Source of the DNA: Novosphingobium mangrovisedimenti
GTDB lineage: Bacteria > Pseudomonadota > Alphaproteobacteria > Sphingomonadales > Sphingomonadaceae
Assembly: GCF_025153475.1 (NCBI RefSeq)
Contig: NZ_JANZXA010000006.1
Location: 1 to 64,000, forward strand
Length of the DNA: 64,000 nucleotides
Reading direction: 5' to 3'
Shown: positions 51,204 through 59,886 of the stretch, one piece after another
Numbering within the stretch: position 1 is the first letter of the stretch
Layout of the letters: every line of letters starts with the position of its first letter
Notes under the pieces: model-generated
Seen by the model: the letters and a program-made list of their open reading frames with translations, nothing else
What the model was told of the DNA's origin: nothing
The model's database searches: none
Program-made: the position numbers and the translations under genes

Positions 51204-53150
51204 TCAGGCCGCGATCAGATCCTCGATCGCATGGAGTGCGATGGCGTGGTTGAGGATGATGTCCTTGCGCGTGTTGGCGGCGTGATCGTCGGACTTGCGA
51301 TATTCCTCGATCGAGGCCTTCATCTTCGCCTCGTCGAAAATGCCGTACTTGGCGATGCGTTCCGATGACAGCCACTTGGCGATGAGCTTGTCGATCTCGG
51401 CGGCCTTGGCCTTGTCGGTGTGCGCGGGCGGGGCCATGAAGGCGAACTTCTCGCGCTTGTAGAGCACTTCGGGAAGCACGTGCTTCATCGCTTCGCGCAC
51501 CACCCACTTCTCGATCCCGTCGCGCACGCGCACGTGCGGCGGGATGCGCATGGCCAGTTCTGCCACGTGGTGGTCGAGGAAGGCCGGGCGGCTTTCCAGG
51601 CTGTTGGCCATGTCCACGCGGTCGCCGCCCCAGTTGAGGATCTGGCCTTCGAGCATGGTCTTGATCCACGAGTACTGGACCTTGTCGAGCACGTGGCGCC
51701 CGTCGAGCATCGACTTGTCGAGGCTGTAGGCGATGGCGGCAATCGGATCATAGTCGCCCAACTTCGCCTTGAACTCGTCCGAAAGCAGCGGCTTCACGCG
51801 TTCGAGCGTGAGCATCCAGGGCTGGATCCAGTTGGGCGTGAAGCCCATGACTTCCTCGAAGGCCGGGTGCGAGATCGCGGTTTCGGCCAGCACCGAGCCG
51901 GAGAAGATCGCGTTGCGCTTGCGCATTTCCTCGGCCGCCGGGGTCTTGGCGTATTCAGGATCGTGCAGGAACAGGTCGGCCTTGAACTGGGCATAGCCGC
52001 CGAACAGCTCGTCCGATCCCTCGCCGGTGATGACGACCTTGTAGCCGACCTCGCGCACGTGTTTGGACATCAGCATCTTGGCGACGCCCAGCGTGTTGTA
52101 GAACGTGCGCTCCGAGTAGTAGATCGCGTCTTCGAAATTCTTGCCGTAGAGGTCGAGCGCCTTGACGGTGAGGATGTCCTGATCGGCACCCGCCTTCTCG
52201 GCCATTTCGGTGGCGATGGCGGCCTCGTCGTAGCGGGCATCGTCGAAGCTGATGGTGAAGGCCTTGACCGGCGACTGCTGGATCGCAGCGGCCATGCCGA
52301 TGATCGAGCAGGAATCGATGCCGCCCGAAAGATAGCAGGCGACCGGAACGTCGGCCTCGAGGCGGAAGGTGATCGATTCCACCAGCGCCTGGCGCACGTT
52401 CTCGATGTGCACTTCGTCGGGGAACTCGTCGTGCTGGCCTTCGAGCGGGAATTCGGCATCCCAGTAGCGGCGTTCCTCGACCTCGAACTCATCCCCCTTG
52501 CGGGTGACGATGAGCATGTGGCCGGGCTTGATCGCGTGGATGCCCTCGAACAGCGTCATGCCCGGCACCATCACCTGCATCATCTGATGCAGCTGTGCCT
52601 TGGGGCACATGTCGCGCGGGACGTCGGGGTGGGCCAGCATGGCCTTCATTTCCGAGCCCCAGAAGAAGCCTGCCTCGCCGTGGTGGTAGAACAGCGGGCG
52701 GATGCCGAAGCGGTCGCGCACAAGGATCAGCTGCTGCTTGGCTTCATCGAAGATGGCGAAGGCGAACTCGCCGCGCAGGTGCTCGACGAAATCGAGGCCA
52801 TGCTTGTCGTAGAGCTTGAGCGCGATTTCCGAGTCCGACTTGGTGTTGAATTCGTACCCGTCGGTGCGCAGCAGACCGCGCAGGCGCTTGTAGTCGTAGA
52901 ACTCGCCGTTGATCGTGCCGACGAGGCTGCCGGTGCCGTCTTCCTTGCGGCCATAGAGCGGCTGGTCGCCCGCGCTCAGGCCGATGATCGACAGGCGCGT
53001 GTGGATCATGGCGAGCCCGTTGGCGGCATCGAAATGAAAGCCGCGTCCGTCAGGCCCGCGATGATAGAGCCTGTCCGCCATCTTGTGGGCATGTGCCTCG
53101 GTTTCGGAAGAATAGCGGGTGGGGCTCCAGAGCCCGGCGATGCCACACAT
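51204..53150 (-). CDS. asnB: Asparagine synthetase (glutamine-hydrolysing)
   Basis: 648 residues. N-terminal Ntn glutaminase begins MCGIAGLW with Cys2 as nucleophile, RLSIIGLSAGDQP and NGEFYDYKRLR. The synthetase domain has the PP-loop YLSGGIDSCSI near residue 272 and GEGSDELFGGY. The product is L-asparagine from aspartate, glutamine and ATP. It is longer than E. coli AsnB (554) owing mainly to a C-terminal helical extension. It is the last gene of the operon with the carbamoyltransferase (29 bp gap), symporter and small membrane protein, which is unusual for a housekeeping asnB and suggests use in a dedicated pathway. Confidence 0.87.
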   Translation of the reverse strand: MCGIAGLWSPTRYSSETEAHAHKMADRLYHRGPDGRGFHFDAANGLAMIHTRLSIIGLSAGDQPLYGRKEDGTGSLVGTINGEFYDYKRLRGLLRTDGYEFNTKSDSEIALKLYDKHGLDFVEHLRGEFAFAIFDEAKQQLILVRDRFGIRPLFYHHGEAGFFWGSEMKAMLAHPDVPRDMCPKAQLHQMMQVMVPGMTLFEGIHAIKPGHMLIVTRKGDEFEVEERRYWDAEFPLEGQHDEFPDEVHIENVRQALVESITFRLEADVPVACYLSGGIDSCSIIGMAAAIQQSPVKAFTISFDDARYDEAAIATEMAEKAGADQDILTVKALDLYGKNFEDAIYYSERTFYNTLGVAKMLMSKHVREVGYKVVITGEGSDELFGGYAQFKADLFLHDPEYAKTPAAEEMRKRNAIFSGSVLAETAISHPAFEEVMGFTPNWIQPWMLTLERVKPLLSDEFKAKLGDYDPIAAIAYSLDKSMLDGRHVLDKVQYSWIKTMLEGQILNWGGDRVDMANSLESRPAFLDHHVAELAMRIPPHVRVRDGIEKWVVREAMKHVLPEVLYKREKFAFMAPPAHTDKAKAAEIDKLIAKWLSSERIAKYGIFDEAKMKASIEEYRKSDDHAANTRKDIILNHAIALHAIEDLIAA

Positions 53151-53179
53151 CGGATGTGTTCCTTAGACTGAGAAGAGGG

Positions 53180-54271
53180 TCAGGCGAGGTATTCTTGGGG
53201 AACCACGTCACCAACGCGCCCGAACACGGCGAGCAGCAGGGCCTGCCTGATCCATACGGCGCCGTCGGCCTGGTTGAAGTAGAGGTTGTGCACGGTGTCA
53301 TCGAGGCTGATGTCGAGTTCCTCGCCGCGGGCCAGCGGGTGCAGGATGACCGTGTCGGGTTTCAGCTTGCTCTCCGCGTCGAGACTGAAGGCATCGCCGA
53401 AGAAGCGGTAGCCGTCGCCCAGATAGGCGATCGCGTTCATGTAGATGACGTCGAGATACTCGAGGCTCTGCTGGAGGTTTTGCGAGAAGTCGATGCCGAT
53501 CGGGCTGGCATTGGTCAGCTCGCGGATTTCCTCGCCCAGCGGGTCGGCCATCTCGGAAAAGATGGTGATGTGGCTGATGTTCTTGTGGAACAGCAGCGCG
53601 AGGATCAGGAAGCTCTTCACCGTGCGCATGTTGCCCGGGGTGCCGATGATGCCGATGTTAAGGCGGAACTGGTCGGGCAATGTGCCGTAGGCGATTTCCG
53701 GGCGCCATTTCAGCAGCGCGTACCAATCGGCCAGCGCTTGCGTCGGATGCTCGTCGGACCCGTTGCCGCCGTTGAGCAGCGGAATGCGCAAGTAGTCGCA
53801 CAATTCCTTGATCGCGGACTGCTCGGTGTGGCGCACGGCGACGACGTCGGCATAGGAATTGAACATCTGGCCGATGTCACGCAGCGATTCCCCCTTGGCG
53901 ACGCCGGTCGTCTTGGCATCCGCTACGCTGATGGTCTTGCCGCCAAGGTGCAGCATCGCGCTTTCGAACGAGAGGCGCGTGCGCGTGCTCGGTTCGAAAA
54001 AGGCCGCGGCCATGATCTTGTCGTCGAGCGCATGCATGACCGGGAACTGCTTGAGCTGCAGGTAGGCCGCCAGCTTTGTCAGTTCGCACAGCAGGTCATG
54101 GTCGAACTGGGCTGCCGAGAGCACGGAGCAGTCGTGCAGCCGATCCAGCACGTCCAGCCGCAGCTTGGGATCGTGCTTCAGCAGTCCGGAAGGGTCGGGG
54201 CAATTGCCGATGACCCCGGCCTTGCGTTCGGAATCGGCGATATGTTCGACTTGGGAGGCGGGAAGGTTCAC
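53180..54271 (-). CDS. Aspartate/ornithine carbamoyltransferase-family protein with altered amino-acid site
   Basis: 363 residues from GTG 54271 (GTGA overlap with the 40-residue gene). The carbamoyl-phosphate site is intact: FFEPSTRTRLSFESA (Ser95-Thr-Arg-Thr-Arg99), VAKGESLRD (Lys126) and EHPTQALAD. In E. coli ATCase the amino acid is held by Arg229 and Gln231 in YMTRVQKER; here the equivalent reads YMNAIAYLG, with Ala280 and Ala282, so aspartate is probably not the acceptor. HPLARGEELD replaces HPLPR. A 40-residue N-terminal extension is present. No pyrI or pyrC is adjacent, so it is not the pyrimidine enzyme by context. Confidence 0.82.
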   Translation of the reverse strand: MNLPASQVEHIADSERKAGVIGNCPDPSGLLKHDPKLRLDVLDRLHDCSVLSAAQFDHDLLCELTKLAAYLQLKQFPVMHALDDKIMAAAFFEPSTRTRLSFESAMLHLGGKTISVADAKTTGVAKGESLRDIGQMFNSYADVVAVRHTEQSAIKELCDYLRIPLLNGGNGSDEHPTQALADWYALLKWRPEIAYGTLPDQFRLNIGIIGTPGNMRTVKSFLILALLFHKNISHITIFSEMADPLGEEIRELTNASPIGIDFSQNLQQSLEYLDVIYMNAIAYLGDGYRFFGDAFSLDAESKLKPDTVILHPLARGEELDISLDDTVHNLYFNQADGAVWIRQALLLAVFGRVGDVVPQEYLA

Positions 54272-54390
54272 CAGATGTCCCCGTTCTTCATGTCACGGAT
54301 AAGCAGCGCTGCGAGGCCGAGGCCGGTCAACGCGCACCAGATCAGCGAGCCGTAGATGATGGTCGAGAGGAATTCGGCTGAGAAGCTCAT
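54268..54390 (-). CDS. 40-residue single-span membrane protein between symporter and carbamoyltransferase genes
   Basis: A complete small frame, ATG 54388-54390 to TGA 54268-54270. Its start overlaps the symporter stop (ATGA) and its stop overlaps the carbamoyltransferase start (GTGA). The protein has one hydrophobic helix (TIIYGSLIWCALTGLGLAAL) followed by LIRDMKNGDIW, a positive cytoplasmic tail. Exact overlaps at both ends and sensible codon use make it very likely real. A small partner of the SSS symporter, such as those known for other SSS proteins, is the best guess. Confidence 0.8.
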   Translation of the reverse strand: MSFSAEFLSTIIYGSLIWCALTGLGLAALLIRDMKNGDIW

Positions 54391-55811
54391 GCTGTTTCAC
54401 TTAGCTGGGCCCAGTCAAACCGGGACTTCGACAAGTGGGTGCAGGCGAGCACCCAGACCATCGACACGGCGGTGGCCATCAGCGTCGCCACGTACCAGCC
54501 GATTGCGAAATAGCAGACGAGGCCAACGCCTGCGCCCAACAGCATCCCCCCGACCGCTCCGGTCGCGTTCGCGCTGCGCCAGTACAGGCCCGTGACGATC
54601 GGCCAGATCATTGCGCCGACGAGCGGGCCGGCAAAGAACAGGACCGAGGCCAGGGTTCCAATACGGGGCAGGCAAACCGCCCATGTGAACAGGCCGAGCG
54701 CCAGCGTCACATACTGCGCCATGTTTTTCAACTTGTCGGGCGTCGCATCGGGACGCAGCAGCTTGCGGTAGATGTCCTCGGTCAGCAGGTCCGAGGTCGC
54801 CGCGAGCAGGCTGTCGAGGCTCGATGCCAGCGAGCAGAACACGACGATGAAAATGGCGATCGCCCCGAATTCGCCCAGAACGTGTGCAACGACCAGCGGG
54901 CCGACCATGTCTGCGGCGGGAACCGCGACGTTAAGCGCGCCCGAGGCGAGCGCGATGAAGCCTGCCGCGACGGGAATCGGGAACCAGATCAGCCCGCCCA
55001 GCGCAAAGGCCTTGCCGCCCACACCGTCGCGGAAGGCAAAGGCGCGGCTCCACCACACGTTGTTGTGGAACACTTCGCCAAGGCCGAATAGCAGGTTGTT
55101 GAAGATCGCCATGATCGCGGCGGGGAACAGCACGTTGAGCAGGGCAGGGCGCGTGGCTTCCAGGTTCTCGTGGATCTGCTCGACCGAGACATGCGAGAGC
55201 ACGGCGAAGCCGACGATGACCACGCCGACGATGATGATGAGGCTCTGGATGAAGTCGGTGCCGATAACGGCGGCCAGCCCGCCGCGCATCGTGTAGGCAA
55301 CGCAGACGCCCAGGATCACGGTCATGCCCCAGGCATAGGGAATGCCCGATAGCGCGTTGAGCAGGATGCCGCCCGCCATCGCCATGCTCACCAGCCAGGT
55401 CAGCGAGTAGAACAGCGTGAAGACCATGTAGATGGCCCAGGCGGTGCGCCCGTAGCGTAGGCGGAAGAAATCACCGCTGGTGTAACCGGTCGGCATGAGC
55501 TTGCGGATGCGGCCTGCCATGGGGGCGAACAGGAACAGCCCGAAACTCGCGGTTGTGTAGGCGAGCATGCCCCAGACGCCCAGTTCCAGCGCGAATTGCG
55601 GGGCGAGCATCGTCGTGTTGGAGGTGATCCAGGTTGCCGCTGCAGTGGCGGAACCCAGCGCGAGGCCGATGTTGCGGCCGGCGAGGGCATGGTCCTCGAA
55701 GCTCTTGTTGCGCCGCCCCCAGTAGACGCCGAGGCCAATCCACAAGGCGCTGAACAGGGCCAGCAGGAGCCAGCCAACCGAGGGAGGAAGCAGGGCTGCG
55801 GCCTCATTCAT
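54387..55811 (-). CDS. Sodium:solute symporter (SSS family)
   Basis: 474 residues from ATG 55811; the upstream gene ends inside it at 55804. Thirteen helices are expected; family marks include GLGVYWGRRNKSFEDHALAG, FAPMAGRIRKLMPTGYTSGD and the sodium-site region CSLASSLDSLLAATSDLLTE. The sequence GGLAAVIGTDFIQSLIII is the usual SSS signature segment. It is nearest to the urea/polyamine-type and uncharacterised SSS groups; the real substrate is unknown. Neighbours suggest an amino acid or ureido compound. Confidence 0.85.
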   Translation of the reverse strand: MNEAAALLPPSVGWLLLALFSALWIGLGVYWGRRNKSFEDHALAGRNIGLALGSATAAATWITSNTTMLAPQFALELGVWGMLAYTTASFGLFLFAPMAGRIRKLMPTGYTSGDFFRLRYGRTAWAIYMVFTLFYSLTWLVSMAMAGGILLNALSGIPYAWGMTVILGVCVAYTMRGGLAAVIGTDFIQSLIIIVGVVIVGFAVLSHVSVEQIHENLEATRPALLNVLFPAAIMAIFNNLLFGLGEVFHNNVWWSRAFAFRDGVGGKAFALGGLIWFPIPVAAGFIALASGALNVAVPAADMVGPLVVAHVLGEFGAIAIFIVVFCSLASSLDSLLAATSDLLTEDIYRKLLRPDATPDKLKNMAQYVTLALGLFTWAVCLPRIGTLASVLFFAGPLVGAMIWPIVTGLYWRSANATGAVGGMLLGAGVGLVCYFAIGWYVATLMATAVSMVWVLACTHLSKSRFDWAQLSETA

Positions 55812-56274
55812 CGCGTGCACCCCACAGGATCGTGACGACGATCGCCAGAGTGACGAGCGCGCCGATGGCGACGAGCAGAAGTGCACGCGTCAGCGACTGG
55901 TGCACCACGGACACGTGCAAGGGCGCGGAAATCGTACCGCCGACGCCTTTCAGGCGCAGATAGTAGTCACCGTTGGCCAGCCCTGAGAGGAAATAGCTTT
56001 TTGCCTGCCCTTCATAAAGCAGCTTGGGGGCCGACAAGTCGGGCGCGTCGGCGATCTGGAGCAATACCGGTCCGTCGGCCTGCCAGCTGAGCATGGTATT
56101 GCCTGCATCGCTTTCCAGTTCGACCGGACCCGTAAATTGAGGCGTGGCGGCATGGGCCGGACTCGCTGCCATGAACAGCGCCGCCAGACAGCCCAGGCTA
56201 ATGCCTGCCAGGCATGCCTCAAGGGCCCTTCGCCATGTTCGATATTGGGAGATTATGGGGCGTTCCGACGGCAT
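55804..56274 (-). CDS. Secreted, C-terminally membrane-anchored Fn3-like protein
   Basis: 156 residues from ATG 56274; the upstream extension of the frame is not coding. A signal peptide (ACLAGISLGCLAALFMAASP, ending AHA) is followed by a beta-rich domain with Fn3 look (VELESDAGNTMLSWQADGPV, GDYYLRLKGV) and a C-terminal helix (ALLLVAIGALVTLAIVVTIL) ending in WGARDE. The family is not recognised. Encoded at the head of the operon and overlapping the symporter start by 8 bases, it may be an extracytoplasmic substrate-binding or docking partner. Confidence 0.68.
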   Translation of the reverse strand: MPSERPIISQYRTWRRALEACLAGISLGCLAALFMAASPAHAATPQFTGPVELESDAGNTMLSWQADGPVLLQIADAPDLSAPKLLYEGQAKSYFLSGLANGDYYLRLKGVGGTISAPLHVSVVHQSLTRALLLVAIGALVTLAIVVTILWGARDE

Positions 56275-56681
56275 GTGCCGACCGGAGGGATTATTCTGAC
56301 CGGAAAATAAGATTGTCCCTTGTCCGTCCTGCCGGCCGCGGTGCCGGTGCTCCTGCTGATGTGCCCAAAGTGCAGGGTCCCTAACAAATCGGCCATGAAA
56401 GGGGAACCGCCCAATTGAAAGGATCCCCAGCCTGGGGTGGAAAGGGCAGCTGACGCGCTGGTCTGCATTAAGTGAAATATCCGCAAGCGGCGCTGAAAAT
56501 TTGATCGATGCCACTGCGTGGCGATCGATGCATTATAGCGTTACGGAATGTCATCCTGCCGTAACCGATTGTCGGTGGCAGGGCAGTCCTCAATGCGTTG
56601 GTATAATGGACGATTACTTGATGTAGTGGGGTAAATTAATCGCGGCGAAAGAAGAACTTCGACAGGCGAGTGTCGTCGCGA
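56275..56681 (-). promoter_or_regulatory. Upstream region and possible long leader of the symporter-carbamoyltransferase-asnB operon
   Basis: 407 bases without a gene I can support. On the minus strand TATAAT lies at 56532-56537 and TATACC at 56599-56604; no good -35 box is seen for either. If the first is used, the message would have a leader of about 250 bases, long enough for a riboswitch or attenuator. I could not identify a known riboswitch core by eye. Confidence 0.45.
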
Positions 56682-57464
56682 TCAGACCATGAAGACCAGC
56701 GCGGCGCGATAGAGCATGTAGACGGCGACGCAGGCGATCAGGGCGGCGAAGAGCGTGTTGAGCCTGCCCTTCGCAGCCGAAAGGCGCCGCGCGGCCAGAG
56801 CGCCGAGACCGGTCCCGAGAATGCCGCCGCCGATGAAGCTGGCGGCCAGTGCCCAGTCGATAAGGCCCGACCATGCGTAGTTCGCCGCCGTCGTGAGGCC
56901 GAACGCGGCGACCGCGATCAGCGAGGTGCCCACCGCACGGTAGATGGGCATGGATGTCGATGCGACGAGTGCAGGCACGATCAGGAACCCGCCGCCGATA
57001 CCGAAAAAGCCGGACAGCGCACCGGTGCCGAAACCGAAGCTCAGGACCTTGGGCAGGTTGTCGCGGTTGCAGGTCACGCCTTCGACGCCGGCATCCTTGC
57101 GTCCGCGGTACATCGCGAAGGAGACGACCAGCATCAGCAGCGCGAAGAGGAACAGCAGCTTCTCTCCGTCGAAGGCCTTGCCCAGGCTCGAGCCCGCCAA
57201 TGCGCCGACAATGCCGGCGGACGCGAAGGCGGCGCCGCAGCGCCAGTTCACATTACGCTCGCGTGCGTGGTTCCACACGCCTGCCAGAGCGTTGATGGCT
57301 ACCGCCAGCGCGCTGGTGCCGATCGCGATGTGCGGGCTCTTGACGCCGACGAAGTAGACCATGAGGGGCACGGCCAGGATCGAGCCACCGCCGCCTACCA
57401 GTCCCAGCGTGAAGCCGACGAGGATGCCACTCAGCGCGCCCAGCAGGTAATGCAGTTCGACCAT
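56682..57464 (-). CDS. TauE/SafE-family sulfite/sulfur-anion exporter
   Basis: 260 residues, eight hydrophobic helices. The two TauE repeats open with GFTLGLVGGGGSILAVPLM and GFGTGALSGFFGIGGGFLIVP, the G-G-G-x-[IL] motifs of the family. It would carry sulfite or another sulfur oxyanion out of the cell. It lies 9 bp after the persulfide dioxygenase gene, whose reaction product is sulfite. Confidence 0.87.
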   Translation of the reverse strand: MVELHYLLGALSGILVGFTLGLVGGGGSILAVPLMVYFVGVKSPHIAIGTSALAVAINALAGVWNHARERNVNWRCGAAFASAGIVGALAGSSLGKAFDGEKLLFLFALLMLVVSFAMYRGRKDAGVEGVTCNRDNLPKVLSFGFGTGALSGFFGIGGGFLIVPALVASTSMPIYRAVGTSLIAVAAFGLTTAANYAWSGLIDWALAASFIGGGILGTGLGALAARRLSAAKGRLNTLFAALIACVAVYMLYRAALVFMV

Positions 57465-57473
57465 GGCGACAGC

Positions 57474-58397
57474 CTAGAGCAGGTTTAGCGGGAGCTTGAG
57501 ATAGCTGACGCCGTTGTCTTCGGGTTCAGGCAGGTTGCCGGCGCGAATGTTGACCTGGATCGAGGGCAGGATGAGGCGCGGCATATCCAGCGTGCCATCG
57601 CGGGCCTCGCGCATGGCGACGAATTCGTCTTCACCCACGCCCTCGTGAACGTGGATGTTGCCGGCCTTCTCGTCGCCGATCGTCGTTTCCCAGACGAATT
57701 CGTCACGGTTCGGCGCCTTGTAGTCGTGGCACAGGAACGCGCGGGTGGCATCGGGCAGCTGCATCAGGCGGCGCATCGAGCGGAACAGGGTGCGCGCATC
57801 GCCTCCTGGAAAGTCGGCCCGTGCGGTGCCGTAGTCGGGCATGAACAGCGTGTCGCCGACGAACACCGCATCGCCGATCACATAGGCGAGGCAGGCGGGT
57901 GTATGGCCGGGTACGTGAAGCGCAGTAGCCTCGATGTCGCCGAGTGCAAAGCGTTCGCCATCGTCCATCAGCCGGTCGAACTGCGAGCCGTCGCGGGCAA
58001 AACTCTCGGGCTCGTTGAAGATCTTTCCGAACACGCCTTGCACGGTGCGGATTTCGCGGCCGATCACCAGCGTCCCGCCCAGCGCCCGATGGAGATAGGG
58101 TGCATCCGAGAGGTGATCGGCATGGGCATGGGTTTCGAGCAGCCAGTCGACGGTCAGGCCCGTTTCGCGCACATAGGCGATCACGGCATCGGCCGATGCA
58201 TGGCTGGTGCGGCCCGAGGCCTGATCGAAGTCCTGCACGGAATCGATTACCGCGGCGCGCTTCGTCCGGGGATCGTGGACGACATGGGTGGCGGTGAAGG
58301 TCGCTTCATCGAAGAACGTTCGCACCACGGGCACATGCCCAGATGCGCGCGCGGCATCGACTTGCGCGGAGGCGGTTTCGACGATCGTGTCGGTCAT
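57474..58397 (-). CDS. Persulfide dioxygenase (ETHE1/Blh-type metallo-hydrolase)
   Basis: 307 residues from ATG 58397 (ATGA overlap with the tolC-like gene). MBL-fold metal motif ETHAHADHLSDAP, HVPGHTPACLAY and FVGDTLFMPDYGTARADFPG; the FLCHDYKAP near the end is characteristic of persulfide dioxygenases rather than glyoxalase II. It oxidises glutathione persulfide to sulfite. Genes for the sulfide-oxidising step (59887-61167) and sulfite export (56682-57464) are in the same operon. Confidence 0.87.
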   Translation of the reverse strand: MTDTIVETASAQVDAARASGHVPVVRTFFDEATFTATHVVHDPRTKRAAVIDSVQDFDQASGRTSHASADAVIAYVRETGLTVDWLLETHAHADHLSDAPYLHRALGGTLVIGREIRTVQGVFGKIFNEPESFARDGSQFDRLMDDGERFALGDIEATALHVPGHTPACLAYVIGDAVFVGDTLFMPDYGTARADFPGGDARTLFRSMRRLMQLPDATRAFLCHDYKAPNRDEFVWETTIGDEKAGNIHVHEGVGEDEFVAMREARDGTLDMPRLILPSIQVNIRAGNLPEPEDNGVSYLKLPLNLL

Positions 58398-59659
58398 TGT
58401 TCGATATTTCCGGTCAGGGCATTGAGTTGCCATGCGGCAACGAGGCGCCGGCCATTCGCTTCCAGGAGCGCGGCTTGTGCCGCGATGGCCTCGCGCTCGG
58501 CATCAAGCACGGCGAGCACGGGAACCGAGCCGGTCTGCGATTCGAGCTTGCGGCCGCGCAGGGCTTCGTCGGCGGCGGCAGTCTGCAGGTGGGTGGCTTC
58601 GACCATGCGGTTGGCCGTGGCAAGGCCGGACCAGGCGTCGATGACCATGCCGGTAAGGGCCTGATCGGCCTGACGAAGGCGCGCTTCACTGCCATCGAGA
58701 CCGGCATTGGCGGCGCGGGTCTGCGTGGCGACGCGACCGCCGGCGAAAATGGTCCAGCGTCCGCGAATTCCGACCGAGTACGAATCGGCGCGGTAGTCGG
58801 GGAAGAACTGGTCGCGCACGTGGGCGGCCTCGGCATAGGCACCGATCTGCGGCATGCCTTCCGCCTTGGCGGCGCGGACCCCGGCCTTGGCGACGTCCAC
58901 CGCGGCCTTGGCCTGCCGCAGCGAGGGGTTGGAAGCGCGGGCCAGATCGAGCGCTTCATCCAGCGTGGGCGGCGTGCGCGGCAGATCGGGCAGGGGAGCG
59001 AGGTCGCCGGCTGGCTTGCCGGTAAGACGCTCGAAGGCGGATTCTGCGGAAGCAAGGCGGCCTTCCGCATGGGCCTTCCCGGCGTCTGCCTCGGCCTTGC
59101 GGGCCTTGGCCTGTGCCAGTTCCGAATTGGAAATCTCGCCCGCCTGGAAACGTAGCCCGGCCTGCCGCTCCACTTCGGCAAGCTCGTTGACGAGTTGGGC
59201 GTAGCGTTCGTCCAGTTTGCGCGCGGTCAGGACCTCGGCATAGGCCGCAATCGCGCGAACGATGGTCTGCAGTCGCGTCTGCTCGGTCTGAAACCCAGCA
59301 ATCTTCGCGCCACCGCGCGCCTGATCGATGGCGGCGGAAATCCGGCCGCCGGCATAGAGCGGCATTTCCGCCGTGCCCTGCAACGACAGCGGCGTCGTGT
59401 CGTCGGCAGTGATGCCGAAGAAGCCGCCATTGTCGATGCGGCCCGTCCCGACCGAACCTTCGACCCGAAGGAGGGGATTGCTTTCCGCTTTTGCGCGGTC
59501 GAGACGGGCCTTCGCTGCCGCCTCGTCCGCCTTGGCCGCAGCGAGCGCGGGAGCGTTCGCCAGGGCATCGGCGATGGTGGCGTCGAGATCCTGCGCGACC
59601 GCTTCCGGGGAGGCGGCGAGGCAGGAAAGTGGCACTAGGGCAAGGAGCAGGCGGCGCAT
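58394..59659 (-). CDS. TolC-family outer-membrane efflux protein
   Basis: 421 residues from ATG 59659. A signal peptide (LLLALVPLSCLAASPEAVAQ) is followed by two OEP repeats: coiled-coil segments rich in Ala/Glu, for example EVERQAGLRFQAGEISNSEL, and a second repeat ending QTGSVPVLAVLDAEREAIAA. It is the exit duct of a tripartite pump. The matching adaptor and RND genes are at 61713-64000 on the opposite strand, so the pump is split between two divergent operons. Confidence 0.85.
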   Translation of the reverse strand: MRRLLLALVPLSCLAASPEAVAQDLDATIADALANAPALAAAKADEAAAKARLDRAKAESNPLLRVEGSVGTGRIDNGGFFGITADDTTPLSLQGTAEMPLYAGGRISAAIDQARGGAKIAGFQTEQTRLQTIVRAIAAYAEVLTARKLDERYAQLVNELAEVERQAGLRFQAGEISNSELAQAKARKAEADAGKAHAEGRLASAESAFERLTGKPAGDLAPLPDLPRTPPTLDEALDLARASNPSLRQAKAAVDVAKAGVRAAKAEGMPQIGAYAEAAHVRDQFFPDYRADSYSVGIRGRWTIFAGGRVATQTRAANAGLDGSEARLRQADQALTGMVIDAWSGLATANRMVEATHLQTAAADEALRGRKLESQTGSVPVLAVLDAEREAIAAQAALLEANGRRLVAAWQLNALTGNIEQ

Positions 59660-59670
59660 GTCGGTCTCGC

Positions 59671-59874
59671 TCAGTGGAAGGCGTTTCCGGGTTTCGCGCC
59701 CAGCTTCTTGAAGATCATTGCGGCAGGACAAAAGCCGGTGAAGCTTGCCTGAAGCATGTTGAGGCCGGCGAAGATCGTCAGCCCGATCCAGTACGGGTGA
59801 ACGTAGATCGACAGCAGAACGCTGGCGAGGACGACCACGCCGGCGAAACGAAGAACGGCTCTATCGAGATTCAT
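59671..59874 (-). CDS. DUF2892 (YgaP-type) small membrane protein
   Basis: 67 residues, two hydrophobic helices; begins MNLDRAVLRFAGVVVLASVL and holds the family signature FTGFCPAAMIFKKLG. DUF2892 is the membrane part of YgaP, a rhodanese, and recurs in sulfide-oxidation operons; here the rhodanese domain is encoded separately at 61341. It may anchor or conduct sulfur species near the membrane. Confidence 0.85.
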   Translation of the reverse strand: MNLDRAVLRFAGVVVLASVLLSIYVHPYWIGLTIFAGLNMLQASFTGFCPAAMIFKKLGAKPGNAFH

Positions 59875-59886
59875 CGATCGTCTCCC

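Noticed and set aside
51420..53171. 583-codon plus-strand open frame
   Set aside because: Antisense of asnB; the asparagine synthetase motifs decide the strand.
53180..54271. Housekeeping pyrB
   Set aside because: Aspartate-binding residues are replaced and no pyrC or pyrI is adjacent; neighbours are a symporter and asnB.
53093..54355. 420-codon plus-strand open frame
   Set aside because: Antisense of the carbamoyltransferase gene, no recognisable domain.
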